A stretch of DNA of 64,000 bases, taken from Accumulibacter sp003538495. Lineage in GTDB: Bacteria; Pseudomonadota; Gammaproteobacteria; Burkholderiales; Rhodocyclaceae. The notes below the pieces were generated by a model that ran no database searches, had not been told where the DNA came from, and was given only the letters and a program-made list of their open reading frames with translations. Made by a program: the position numbers and the translations under genes. Below, piece by piece: positions 48,632-59,911 of this stretch; the first letter of the stretch is position 1; every line of letters begins with the position of its first letter. Location: the NCBI RefSeq assembly GCF_029255145.1, contig NZ_JAPUVQ010000112.1:4090-68089 (forward strand), written 5' to 3'.

Positions 48632-51600
48632 TCAGATCAACACCTGCTTGCTCGGCAGCGCGCCGAAGATCTCCGCCGGCCAGACTTCCCACTGGCCGGT
48701 CTCCTGATCACGAACTCGCCAGCCGAGCCAGCGCCAGGCGTCGCCGTGAACTTCGATGATGCGGTTATGCTCCAGATCGAGCGACGCCCAGGCACCGGTG
48801 TTGAAGAAGCGAATTTGCAGGCCAAGCGGTGCGCCTGTCGCCGCCTCCCACAGCCGCAGCGTCCCGTCCGACGACGCCGACGCCAGACGACTTCCGTCGG
48901 GCGACCAGGCGCACTCCGCCACCCACTCTTCATGGCCGTGCAGCACCAGCAGCGACTCGCCGCTCGCCACATCCCACAGCCGCAGCGTCCCGTCCCACGA
49001 CGCCGACGCCAGGCGACTCCCGTCGGGCGACCACGCGCACGCCGTCACCCCCCCATTATGGCCGCGCAGCACCTGCAGCGACTCGCCGCTCGCCACGTCC
49101 CACAGCCGCAGCGTCCCGTCCCACGACGTCGACGCCAGGCGACTTCCGTCGGGCGACCACGCGCAGGCCATCACCCCCTCTTCATGGCCGCGCAGCACCA
49201 GCAGCGATTCGCCGCTCGCCGCGTCCCACAGCCGCAGCGTCCCGTCCGACGACGCCGACGCCAGGCGACTCCCTTCGGGCGACCAGGCGCACGCCGTCAC
49301 CCCCCCATTACGGCCGCGCAACACCTGCAGCGATTCGCCGCTCGCCGCGTCCCACAGCCGCAGCGTCCCGTCCCACGACGACGACGCCAGACGACTTCCG
49401 TCGGGCGACCACGCGCACGCCGCCACCCACTCTTCATGGCCGTGCAGCACCAGCAGCGACTCGCCGCTCGCCGCGTCCCACAGCCGCAGCGTCCCGTCTG
49501 ACGACGCCGACGCCAGGCGACTCCCGTCGGGCGACCAGGCGCACGCCGTCACCCCCCCATTATGGCCGCGCAACACCTGCAGCGATTCGCCGCTCGCCAC
49601 GTCCCACAGCCGCAGCGTCCCGTCCCACGACACCGACGCCAGGCGACTTCCGTCGGGCGACCACGCGCAGGCCATCACCCCCCCATTATGGCCGCGCAGC
49701 ACCTGCAGCGACTCGCCGCTCGCCGCGTCCCACAGCCGCAGCGTCCCGTCTCTCGACGCCGACGCCAGGCGGCTCCCGTCGGGCGACCACGCGCACGCCG
49801 TCATGTCCCCTTCATGGCCGCGCAGCACCTGCAGCGATTCGCCGCTCGCCACGTCCCACAGCCGCAGCGTCCCGTCCGACGACGCCGACGCCAGGCGACT
49901 CCCGTCGGGCGACCAGGCGCACGCCGTCACCCCCCCATTACGGCCGCGCAACACCTGCAGCGATTCGCCGCTCGCCACGTCCCACAGCCGCAGCGTCCGG
50001 TCCCACGAAGCCGACGCCAGGCGACTTCCGTCGGGCGACCACGCGCAGGCCATCACCCCCTCTTCATGGCCGCGCAGCACCTGCAGCGATTCGCCGCTCG
50101 CCGCGTCCCACAGCCGCAGCGTCCCGTCCCACGACGCCGACGCCAGGCGGCTCCCGTCGGGCGACCAGGCGCACGCCGTCACCCCCCCTTTATGCCCGCG
50201 CAGCACCTGCAGCGATTCGCCGCTCGCCACGTCCCACAGCCGCAGCGTCCCGTCTCTCGACGCCGACGCCAGGCGGCTCCCGTCGGGCGACCACGCGCAC
50301 GCCGTCACCCACTCCTCATGGCCGCGCAGCACCAGCAGCGATTCGCCGCTCGCCACGTCCCACAGCCGCAGCGTCCCGTCCCACGACGCCGACGCCAGGC
50401 GACTCCCGTCGGGCGACCACGCGCACGCCGCCACCCCCCCTTGATGGCCGCGCAGCACCAGCAGCGATTCGCCGCTCGCCACGTCCCACAGCCGCAGCGT
50501 CCCGTCCCACGACGCCGACGCCAGGCGACTCCCGTCGGGCGACCACGCGCAGGCGCTTGCGCTTTGCGGGTGACCATCGAGGGTCGCCAGCACGCTGTCA
50601 GCGCGATCCGGAGCAAGGCCAGGGTCGGCCGGTTCACATGTCACATGGAATGCCGCCGGAGGCTCGGCGGTCAATCCCATTGCCGCGCGCAGATGACAGA
50701 AAAGAAACTTCGTGCGGTGCAAGCGGCTAGCGGTGAAATCGGCCTGCGTTAGATTGCACTCGCGGAAAACTGCGCCAGCCAGTTGCGTCCCGGCGAGGCT
50801 CACTCCGGGAGCCCTGATCGAAAGCCAAACCGCCCTGGAGAGGTCGGCCCCACTGAAATCGGCACCTTCCAGATCGAGGCAGGACAACACCGCGCCGGAC
50901 AGCCGTGCACCGCGCAGGCACGCGCCGCGCAGATTCACCCGCGGCTCGCTTTCGCGCCCGCCAATCTCCCAGTCCCGCAAATCAGCCCCGTCAAGACGAA
51001 AACCGACGGTGGACGGCGCTGGATAGCCCTTGCGCAGTGCGAGCAGCGCGTACGAGAACGCCAGCTCACTGGCTTGCGGCCGCCGCGTATCGCGCAGTTC
51101 GCGCAGGGTCGCCAATGCCTTGTCGGCCACCGACGCATCCTCGACCAGCAACTGGCCGAGGAAATCGAGAGTTTCCGGGCTGGGCATCGGCAAAGCCCAG
51201 GATTCCGGTGTGCCTTGAAGCAAGGCTTCCAGCAGGTAACCGGCGAGGAAAAATTCCTGCAGCGACGTATGCGCAAAGCGAAAGCTGTCTTCACCCTCAC
51301 GCACCAGGAAGGTCGCGGTGCGCAGATCCTCCTTGAGCAGTTCCCGGTCCTTGCCTTCGTAGTGCGCTGCGATGTCGGGACGACGAGCCAGGAAGTCGAT
51401 CAGCCACTGTTCGAGTTCACCCACCGACCACACCCGCCGCCCGGCCCGCCATAGTTCAGCCGCCAGGTACTCCATCAGGCGGCGCTTGTGATCTGGCAGG
51501 ATTTGATGTTTGCCGTCGTCGCGCTCCAGCCACGACAGCATCATATGCCGATAGAGCATGACGCCGGTAACGCGGCGGCCTTCGAGTTTCCAGCGCTCGA

Positions 51601-53434
51601 TCTGGGGGATATGGCGAGAGATCAGGCTCAAGGTGTACGGCCGCTCTGCCATCTCGGAAAGGTTGTGTACCGCACGAATCAGATCCAGAACCCGTCCGGG
51701 GTCCTGATCCGGCAACGTCTGGGCGAGGTAGCTGCGGATCTGTTCCTCGCTGAACGGCAGGAGGACGAAAGCCCGGTAGTCCTCGGCGCGGACGCCGTCC
51801 CGGTCCTCGGCCGTGAAGAAATTCTTCTGCTCGCGCAGCGTGCGGAAGAAGTGCGTACGGCACGCCATCAGCAGCCGGCCCGGCCTGACCGCCGGATTTG
51901 CGCCCCCCTGAGCCTTCCCGGCCCGCGTAACAGGCGGCAGCAGCCTGAAGACCTCGCGGACGAAACGCTGCCCGCCGGCAGCCGACAGGTGCACCAGCAC
52001 CTCGTCGAGGCCGTCGAAGATCGCCACCGCGCCTTCGCTCTGCACCAGCCGGATCGCCTCGTCAGCCGTCAGGTCTGGCTCGCCGTGGCCGCCTCGCCAG
52101 CTCTTGACGAGCACGCTTTCGAGGATTTGCTTGAGCTCCGGCTCGCCTTTGGCGCGATCGCCAAGGTGGCGCAGGTCAAGGTAGATCGGCAGTGGCGCCG
52201 CCGGGTCGTGCTTGCGCCGCTCGAGCAGCGAGCGGGCGAAAGCCATGCAGGTGGTGGTCTTGCCCATGCCCAGTTCGCCGAGCAGCGCGCAGTACGGCTG
52301 CGCCTGCGGATTGCCGACCCAGTCGTCGAGGAAAGCCAGGGCATCGGCGCGCTGTACTTCGGCGGCGGGTTTTTCCGGCTCGCTTTCCAGCTTGTGCATG
52401 GCGCTGGCGAATCCCTGCGTCGGCACATGGCAACTCCAGTCGACGGCCTCGTCGATGTAGCGCCGCTGCGCGCTCTCCGCGCGCTCGCGGGGTGACAGGG
52501 AGCGTGCAGCCGTGGGGGTCGGCGGTAGCGTAAAGCGACCGGCCACCACGGCCAGGATCTTCTCAAAGAGCTCGCGGGCGAAATCATCGCGCGTCTTGCC
52601 TGTGGTCCGCTCGGAAAAGGCCCGGCCGCCGTTGTCGTGGAAAATCTGGCGTCGCTCGAGACCCTTGAGGTCCATCTTGCCATCGAGCAGAACGCGTTTC
52701 AACGCCACCGGGATCGCTCGCTTGCCTGGGTCAGGGGTGCCCGGCTCTCCAGCAACAAATGACGGCAGCTCGTGCGCTGTGATGTGCTTTCTGCCGAGAA
52801 AAGCAGTCGAGACCAGTAGCAGGCCGAACTGACAACGAGCAATGGCGCCCTGGATCTCCTCGTGCCACCCCTCCCCCGGAAGGATGTTGCGATCGGTCCA
52901 GGCCTCGAAGGCATAGTCCTTGGCAATGTCGAGCTGGTTCTGTAATTGCCGCAGAAGCTTTTCCGACTCGGACTTGTCCTGGTGCGCGTAGGAAACGAAA
53001 TAGCGGATCAGCGGCTTGCCGTCGCGCGTCTCGGTCAACTCGATCGCCGACAGGCCGCTCCGCTCGACATTGCCCGTTTCCTCCATCGCCAGCCGGGTCG
53101 CCGTCTCGACCGCGCCGTCGTCGCCCTCGAACCAGCACCAGCGCTCCTCGGGCGCTGCCCGGGTCTGGCTGTCCGCCTCCAGCGAAAACCTGACGCCGAG
53201 TTCCGCCACGATCTCCCGGAGTCGGCTCCTGAACTGGCGGAAAGCGGTCAGCGCGGCTTCCCTCGCCTGATCCGGAAACAAGGCCTGCAGCGCGTCGGCA
53301 AGTGAGATCCGGCCATCGTCGGCGAGCAAGCCGAGCAGATCCTCCAGCCGTCTACGATCGGTTCGACCCAGGTCATCGACCAGCTTGGCAGCGGCTCGCT
53401 TGGCAGCCCTGGGAGAAAGGGGCCTGGCAACCAT
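48632..53434 (-). CDS. TIR-NACHT-pentapeptide-WD40 protein (NLR-like STAND NTPase)
   Basis: 1600 residues, cytoplasmic. Residues 1-140 form a small helical domain I do not recognise. A TIR domain follows (about 143-300: RYFVSYAHQDKSESEKLLRQ, GEGWHEEIQGAIARC, LLLVSTAFLG, and HELPSF with E222 as the likely catalytic glutamate). The NACHT ATPase has Walker A GELGMGKTTT (386-395), Walker B AIFDGLDEVL (471-480) and LLMACRTHFF (sensor 1). A short pentapeptide block (about 812-915, GADLRD, LRGARLSGA, LEGADFSGADLS) leads to 14 WD40 repeats (about 957-1545). GAGG lies 6 bases before the ATG. Bacterial TIR domains make NADase or signal enzymes, and NACHT proteins act in phage defence; the target here is not known. 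No partner gene is adjacent. Confidence 0.92.
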   Translation of the reverse strand: MVARPLSPRAAKRAAAKLVDDLGRTDRRRLEDLLGLLADDGRISLADALQALFPDQAREAALTAFRQFRSRLREIVAELGVRFSLEADSQTRAAPEERWCWFEGDDGAVETATRLAMEETGNVERSGLSAIELTETRDGKPLIRYFVSYAHQDKSESEKLLRQLQNQLDIAKDYAFEAWTDRNILPGEGWHEEIQGAIARCQFGLLLVSTAFLGRKHITAHELPSFVAGEPGTPDPGKRAIPVALKRVLLDGKMDLKGLERRQIFHDNGGRAFSERTTGKTRDDFARELFEKILAVVAGRFTLPPTPTAARSLSPRERAESAQRRYIDEAVDWSCHVPTQGFASAMHKLESEPEKPAAEVQRADALAFLDDWVGNPQAQPYCALLGELGMGKTTTCMAFARSLLERRKHDPAAPLPIYLDLRHLGDRAKGEPELKQILESVLVKSWRGGHGEPDLTADEAIRLVQSEGAVAIFDGLDEVLVHLSAAGGQRFVREVFRLLPPVTRAGKAQGGANPAVRPGRLLMACRTHFFRTLREQKNFFTAEDRDGVRAEDYRAFVLLPFSEEQIRSYLAQTLPDQDPGRVLDLIRAVHNLSEMAERPYTLSLISRHIPQIERWKLEGRRVTGVMLYRHMMLSWLERDDGKHQILPDHKRRLMEYLAAELWRAGRRVWSVGELEQWLIDFLARRPDIAAHYEGKDRELLKEDLRTATFLVREGEDSFRFAHTSLQEFFLAGYLLEALLQGTPESWALPMPSPETLDFLGQLLVEDASVADKALATLRELRDTRRPQASELAFSYALLALRKGYPAPSTVGFRLDGADLRDWEIGGRESEPRVNLRGACLRGARLSGAVLSCLDLEGADFSGADLSRAVWLSIRAPGVSLAGTQLAGAVFRECNLTQADFTASRLHRTKFLFCHLRAAMGLTAEPPAAFHVTCEPADPGLAPDRADSVLATLDGHPQSASACAWSPDGSRLASASWDGTLRLWDVASGESLLVLRGHQGGVAACAWSPDGSRLASASWDGTLRLWDVASGESLLVLRGHEEWVTACAWSPDGSRLASASRDGTLRLWDVASGESLQVLRGHKGGVTACAWSPDGSRLASASWDGTLRLWDAASGESLQVLRGHEEGVMACAWSPDGSRLASASWDRTLRLWDVASGESLQVLRGRNGGVTACAWSPDGSRLASASSDGTLRLWDVASGESLQVLRGHEGDMTACAWSPDGSRLASASRDGTLRLWDAASGESLQVLRGHNGGVMACAWSPDGSRLASVSWDGTLRLWDVASGESLQVLRGHNGGVTACAWSPDGSRLASASSDGTLRLWDAASGESLLVLHGHEEWVAACAWSPDGSRLASSSWDGTLRLWDAASGESLQVLRGRNGGVTACAWSPEGSRLASASSDGTLRLWDAASGESLLVLRGHEEGVMACAWSPDGSRLASTSWDGTLRLWDVASGESLQVLRGHNGGVTACAWSPDGSRLASASWDGTLRLWDVASGESLLVLHGHEEWVAECAWSPDGSRLASASSDGTLRLWEAATGAPLGLQIRFFNTGAWASLDLEHNRIIEVHGDAWRWLGWRVRDQETGQWEVWPAEIFGALPSKQVLI
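48801..50565 (-). repeat. Fourteen near-identical 126-bp WD40 repeats
   Basis: Each 42-residue unit reads CAWSPDGSRLASASxDGTLR then LWDxASGESLxVLxGHxxx. The copies are almost invariant except for the residue before DG (W, R, S), V or A after LWD, L or Q after ESL, R or H, and the tripeptide at the loop (QGG, EEW, KGG, EEG, NGG, EGD). Fourteen repeats would form two seven-bladed propellers. The DNA is as conserved as the protein, which shows recent amplification or gene conversion. Only the last unit has drifted at its end. Confidence 0.92.
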
Positions 53435-53785
53435 GAAAATCCTCTACGAAATAACCACGCGGTTGGTCCGGGTCGGCAAGCGAAGGAAGACAAGCGTCTT
53501 TTCTACGCTATTGCCACGCACATGCGCTTGAAATCGGCAGAACTGTTCCGCACGCTCGTCACAGGGGGCTGGCACCCCCGCTGTAGACGTCTTGCGGATC
53601 AGGTTCGATACTGTCGCCCTCGCCTGAAGGAAACTCATGTGGACCCATCCGCGCCTCTCCGCCTGCCTTTGCCACCGTGCGCTGCCGATCCTGCCGCTGC
53701 CGACCGGATCTGGCCGGGTTTTCGCGACGACTCGAGGCAGGCACCAGAGCGCGTCGAGCCGGCACGCCGTCGGGAGTCTGCTTCG
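53435..53785. other. Divergent intergenic region between the TIR-NACHT and MscS-family genes
   Basis: A 351-bp gap carrying the promoters of two divergent genes, though none can be placed firmly. It contains a G5-C5 hairpin (53564-53568 with 53575-53579, loop CTGGCA). It also contains a short plus-strand reading frame at 53637-53789 that overlaps the channel gene start and is listed separately. Confidence 0.5.
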
Positions 53786-53789
53786 ATGA
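53637..53789 (+). CDS. Possible 50-aa leader peptide translationally coupled to the MscS-family gene
   Basis: A good ribosome site (AAGGAAACTC) precedes ATG 53637. The frame runs 50 codons (MWTHPRLSACLCHRALPILP at the start), and its TGA at 53787-53789 overlaps the channel ATG at 53786 as ATGA. The channel ATG itself has only a distant GGGAG. The peptide matches no family I know and its composition is arginine-rich, so it may be only a leader or chance. Confidence 0.3.
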   Translation: MWTHPRLSACLCHRALPILPLPTGSGRVFATTRGRHQSASSRHAVGSLLR

Positions 53790-56095
53790 TCCTCCGGCAG
53801 GTGTTCCTCGCGCTGATCGTGATCGCCTTCTCACCGCTCGCTGACGCGCAGCTACCCAAACAGTTATCCGAAGCGCTCAAGCCGCCGGCCACCAAGGTCG
53901 CCGCCAGCGGAGAAGCCACGGACCCGCGCGCCCAGGCGGAAGCGCTGCTCGCCGAAGCACGCCGCCAACAGGACGAAGAACGGCTCAAGAGCGCGGGCAG
54001 GGATCCGGAAGACCTGCAAACGACAGCGCGCCAGCGGCTGCTCGAACGTCTGGTGATGCTCTACGGCGAGCGTCTGAAACTGCTTGATGAACTGGCAATG
54101 CTGCAAGACACCGACCTCGAAACGGCAAACCAGAAGGTGCTGATGACCGAGTTGGCCGGCCCGCCGCCGTACTCTGCCTTGCGTGCAGATGCGCTGCGCG
54201 ACGAGAACGATTCCCTGAAGGCGCAACTGAAAAGCCTGGCCGCGGCGGAACGGGCGCTGGTCGACCAGCAGGCCGGGCTGGTCGCTTCGCGACGGCTGGC
54301 CGACGAGGCCGTCCGCCTGGCCGAAGACCGCCTGGCGCGAGCCGGCGGGCGCGACGAGATCGACAAGAACCGCCGCAGCCGCGAACTCGCCGAGCTGCGC
54401 CGGCAACAGACCGAGGCGGAACTGAGCACGATCGTCCTCGGGCTCGACATCGTCCATCTGAAACAAAAGAAGCTGCAGCCACTCAGCGCCGAAATGGACG
54501 ATCTGCTGGCCCGGGCGCTGCCCGCGCAACGACTCAGCAAGGACGACTTCGAGCAGCAGCAGGCCAGGTTGCGCGGCACGCTGGCCAAAGTGAGCGGCGA
54601 AATCGATCGGATGGTCGCCGACAACAGCCGACGCGCCGCAGAGCGCGCACGACTGGCAGCACTCCCGCAGGACGCTGACCCGAACGGCGCCAGGGCACAG
54701 CGCCTGCGGCTGCTTGACGAACAAATGGAAACGGATCGCCTGACGCTGATGACGCTGACCTGGCTGCAAGGAATGATCCAGGTTGCCGGCGACTCGTGGG
54801 GGCAGCGCTTCGTGGCTTTCAGCTCCGACGACACAGCGACCCGGCAGGCGGTGATTACGGCGCTTCGCCAGACCAGGCGCGACATCTCCAGCCGCAAGGA
54901 CCTGTTCCGTGAACTGCAGGAAGCGGCGCGCCTCGATGTCCGGCAACAGGAGCAGCGGCTGGACGAGGCCGTGCTCGATGCCGACAGCAAGGCTCGGGAG
55001 TCGGCGATTCTGGAGACTCTCAAGAAGCGCGTGCAGGCTTACCAGCGCGTGGAATTCGCCGGCAGCCGGCTGGATAGTCAGCTCAAGCGCTGGCTAACCG
55101 ATTTCGGATTCGACCCGGAGACCGGCAGGGTAGACAACTGGAAACTCGGCGCGCTGCAGGTGGCGCAAGCGCTCAAGCGGCTCTGGGACTTCGAGATCTT
55201 TGCCGTCGAGGATTCGACGGTGGTCGACGGCAAGACGGTGACCATTACCTACGGGGTTACCGTCGGCAAGAGCATTGGCGCGATATTCCTGTTCGTTTTC
55301 GGCTACTGGCTGTTCTCGGTGCTCTCGGCGCGACTGCAGCGGCTGATGGTCGAACGCTTCGGGGTCGAAGAGCAGATCGCCAGCGTCATTCGTCGCTGGG
55401 CGATGATTGCCCTGGCGGTGGTGCTGGTCGTCTTCATTCTCAATCTGGCGCGAATCCCGCTGACCGTTTTCGCCTTCATGGGCGGCGCCCTGGCGATCGG
55501 CGTCGGCTTCGGCACCCAGACGATCATCAAGAACGTGATCAGCGGCATCATCGTCCTCTTCGAGCGCAAAATCCGGGTTGGCGACATCATCGCCCTGAAC
55601 GGCGTCACCGGCTACGTCACGCAGGTCGACCTGCGCGCGTCGACGGTGCGCGGCTTCGATGGCGTCGAGGCGCTGATTCCCAACTCCAGCTTCCTCGAAA
55701 ACCAGGTCGTCAACTGGACCTATTCGAACGCTCGCATCCGCCGCGAGATCAGGATCGGCATTGCCTACGGGTCGCCGGTGCACGCGGCGGCCGAGATCAT
55801 CACCGGCTGTGCCGACGATCACGGGCAGGTCTTGAAAGACCCCCAGCCGGAGGTCTTTTTCGAGGACTTCGGTGACAATGCGCTGCTGCTGGTGCTGGTC
55901 TTCTGGGTCGAGCTGGGACCCAACCTGATGGGACGCCGGGTCGACAGCGACCTGCGCTACGCGATGGAAAAACGTCTGGCCGCCGCCGGGATCACCATTC
56001 CGTTCCCGCAACGCGACGTACACCTCGATGTATCACAGCCGCTGGCGGTACGCGTAAGCCACGCAGATGGAGGCGAGCCAGGTCCACAGGCCTGA
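53786..56095 (+). CDS. Large MscS-family mechanosensitive channel with coiled-coil periplasmic domain
   Basis: 769 residues. A signal peptide (MILRQVFLALIVIAFSPLAD, cut near residue 21) is followed by a long charged periplasmic region with heptad-like coiled coils (about 40-440). Next come membrane segments (IGAIFLFVFGYWLFSVL, WAMIALAVVLVVFILNLA, FAFMGGALAIGVGFGTQTII) and the MscS pore-to-beta domain (IIKNVISGIIVLFERKIRVG, GYVTQVDLRASTVRGFDG, IPNSSFLENQVVNWTYSN). This is the MscK/YbdG-like large class. It probably releases osmotic pressure and may have a regulatory periplasmic domain. It ends just before a convergent acnA. Confidence 0.9.
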   Translation: MILRQVFLALIVIAFSPLADAQLPKQLSEALKPPATKVAASGEATDPRAQAEALLAEARRQQDEERLKSAGRDPEDLQTTARQRLLERLVMLYGERLKLLDELAMLQDTDLETANQKVLMTELAGPPPYSALRADALRDENDSLKAQLKSLAAAERALVDQQAGLVASRRLADEAVRLAEDRLARAGGRDEIDKNRRSRELAELRRQQTEAELSTIVLGLDIVHLKQKKLQPLSAEMDDLLARALPAQRLSKDDFEQQQARLRGTLAKVSGEIDRMVADNSRRAAERARLAALPQDADPNGARAQRLRLLDEQMETDRLTLMTLTWLQGMIQVAGDSWGQRFVAFSSDDTATRQAVITALRQTRRDISSRKDLFRELQEAARLDVRQQEQRLDEAVLDADSKARESAILETLKKRVQAYQRVEFAGSRLDSQLKRWLTDFGFDPETGRVDNWKLGALQVAQALKRLWDFEIFAVEDSTVVDGKTVTITYGVTVGKSIGAIFLFVFGYWLFSVLSARLQRLMVERFGVEEQIASVIRRWAMIALAVVLVVFILNLARIPLTVFAFMGGALAIGVGFGTQTIIKNVISGIIVLFERKIRVGDIIALNGVTGYVTQVDLRASTVRGFDGVEALIPNSSFLENQVVNWTYSNARIRREIRIGIAYGSPVHAAAEIITGCADDHGQVLKDPQPEVFFEDFGDNALLLVLVFWVELGPNLMGRRVDSDLRYAMEKRLAAAGITIPFPQRDVHLDVSQPLAVRVSHADGGEPGPQA

Positions 56096-56113
56096 GGCTG
56101 GCCAAGGCCAGCC
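56096..56113. terminator. Hairpin between convergent mscS-family and acnA genes
   Basis: GGCTGGCCAAGGCCAGCC directly follows the channel TGA (56093-56095) and can form a 7-bp stem with a CAAG loop, on either strand. There is no T run, so it would be a weak or Rho-assisted bidirectional terminator. Confidence 0.4.
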
Positions 56114-56134
56114 GGGCGGCCATCGCCCACGCGC

Positions 56135-58852
<2,718 letters not shown>

Positions 58853-59092
58853 GGAAGACCTCCGGACAGATGGGCGAAACGCGCAACAGTTAACGAGACA
58901 TCGGGCAGCGAGGCTCGTTCCCCCGCTGGCCGACGAAGCGCGCCTGACGACCCTGTTACTATAGACGCTAATCGGCCGACTCCGCCGCTTGCTGGCCAGC
59001 CGGCGCCAAGGCCGTTGCCTGCTCGACCGTGCGTTTCCCTGCCCGGACGACTGGCGCAGCTCCGCTCTCACCACCACGCCAAGGAGACCGAC

Positions 59093-59674
59093 ATGGCCGC
59101 AAAGACGATTCTGATGATCACCGGTGACTTCACCGAGGACTACGAAACAATGGTGCCCTTCCAGGCGCTGCAAATGGTCGGCCACACCGTGCACGCGGTC
59201 TGCCCGGGAAAGCATGGCGGCGAGCAGGTGCGGACCGCCGTGCACGATTTCGAGGGCGACCAGACCTACAGCGAAAAGCCCGGCCACAATTTCACGCTGA
59301 ATGCCGATTTCGCCGAAGTTCGCGCCGAAGACTACGACGCGCTGGTCATCCCCGGCGGCCGTGCGCCGGAGTACCTGCGGCTCAACCCGGAGGTGATCGC
59401 CATCGTTCAGCACTTCGCCAGCACTGGCAAGCCGATTGCCGCGATCTGTCACGGAGCACAACTGCTGGCCGCTGCCGGGGTCCTTTCGGGATGCTCGTGC
59501 AGCGCCTATCCGGCGTGCGGACCGGAGGTCCGGGCGGCCGGCGGCACGTTTGCCGACATCCCGGTCGACCAGGCGCACGTCGATGGCAACCTGGTCACCG
59601 CGCCCGCCTGGCCCGCCCACCCGGACTGGCTGGCGAAGTTCCTGCAGGTTCTCGGAACGCGCATCGAGCCCTGA
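59093..59674 (+). CDS. DJ-1/PfpI family protein
   Basis: 193 residues. The class I amidotransferase-like fold is shown by KTILMITGDFTEDYETMVPF, DYDALVIPGGRAPEYLRL and the nucleophile elbow AAICHGAQLL (C119, followed by H120). Members are described as cysteine peptidases, glyoxalases, chaperones or deglycases; which applies here cannot be told. The start at 59093 has AAGGAG 6 bases upstream. The frame is open far upstream, but that part is only an antisense shadow of acnA. It is convergent with the DUF3820 gene. Confidence 0.88.
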   Translation: MAAKTILMITGDFTEDYETMVPFQALQMVGHTVHAVCPGKHGGEQVRTAVHDFEGDQTYSEKPGHNFTLNADFAEVRAEDYDALVIPGGRAPEYLRLNPEVIAIVQHFASTGKPIAAICHGAQLLAAAGVLSGCSCSAYPACGPEVRAAGGTFADIPVDQAHVDGNLVTAPAWPAHPDWLAKFLQVLGTRIEP

Positions 59675-59698
59675 GCGTGGTTGCTGGCGGCCGCCGGA

Positions 59699-59911
59699 TC
59701 ATCGCTGCCGCAGCGGCTCCAGGAGCGACGACAGGCCGTTGTGATCGAGCTCGTGCATCAGCGCCAGAAGCTTCCCCAGCTTGCCTGGCGGGAACCCCTG
59801 GCGCGCGAACCAGTTCAGGTAATTCCCGGGCAAATCGGCGATCAGGCGGCCTTTGTACTTGCCGTAGGGCATGCCGCTGGTGACCAGCAGCTGCAGATCG
59901 TCGGCGTTCAT
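59699..59911 (-). CDS. DUF3820 family small protein
   Basis: 70 residues. The family phrases MPYGKYKGRLIADLPGNYLN, then WFARQGFPPGKLGKLLALM, are complete. DUF3820 is a small helical family of unknown biochemical role, once tied to quorum-sensing-regulated virulence in Pseudomonas. Its ATG overlaps the pepD stop as ATGA (59911-59908), so it is probably translated by coupling to pepD, which is disrupted here. Confidence 0.85.
   Translation of the reverse strand: MNADDLQLLVTSGMPYGKYKGRLIADLPGNYLNWFARQGFPPGKLGKLLALMHELDHNGLSSLLEPLRQR

Noticed and set aside
48801..50565. Tandem repeat array considered as CRISPR or satellite DNA
   Set aside because: The period is 126 bp without unique spacers of constant length, and every unit encodes one WD40 blade. 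It is a coding repeat.
48756..50752. Long repetitive open frames on the plus strand opposite the WD40 array
   Set aside because: They arise because the 126-bp unit is a multiple of three and stop-free in several frames. Their products are Arg, Pro and Ser repeats with no known fold, whereas the minus frame gives canonical WD40 repeats.
53597..53606. GAACCTGATC on the minus strand, resembling the TPP riboswitch core
   Set aside because: No CTGAGA box or matching stems occur in the expected upstream stretch, the order of the G-rich hairpin is wrong, and the downstream gene (TIR-NACHT) has no link to thiamine.
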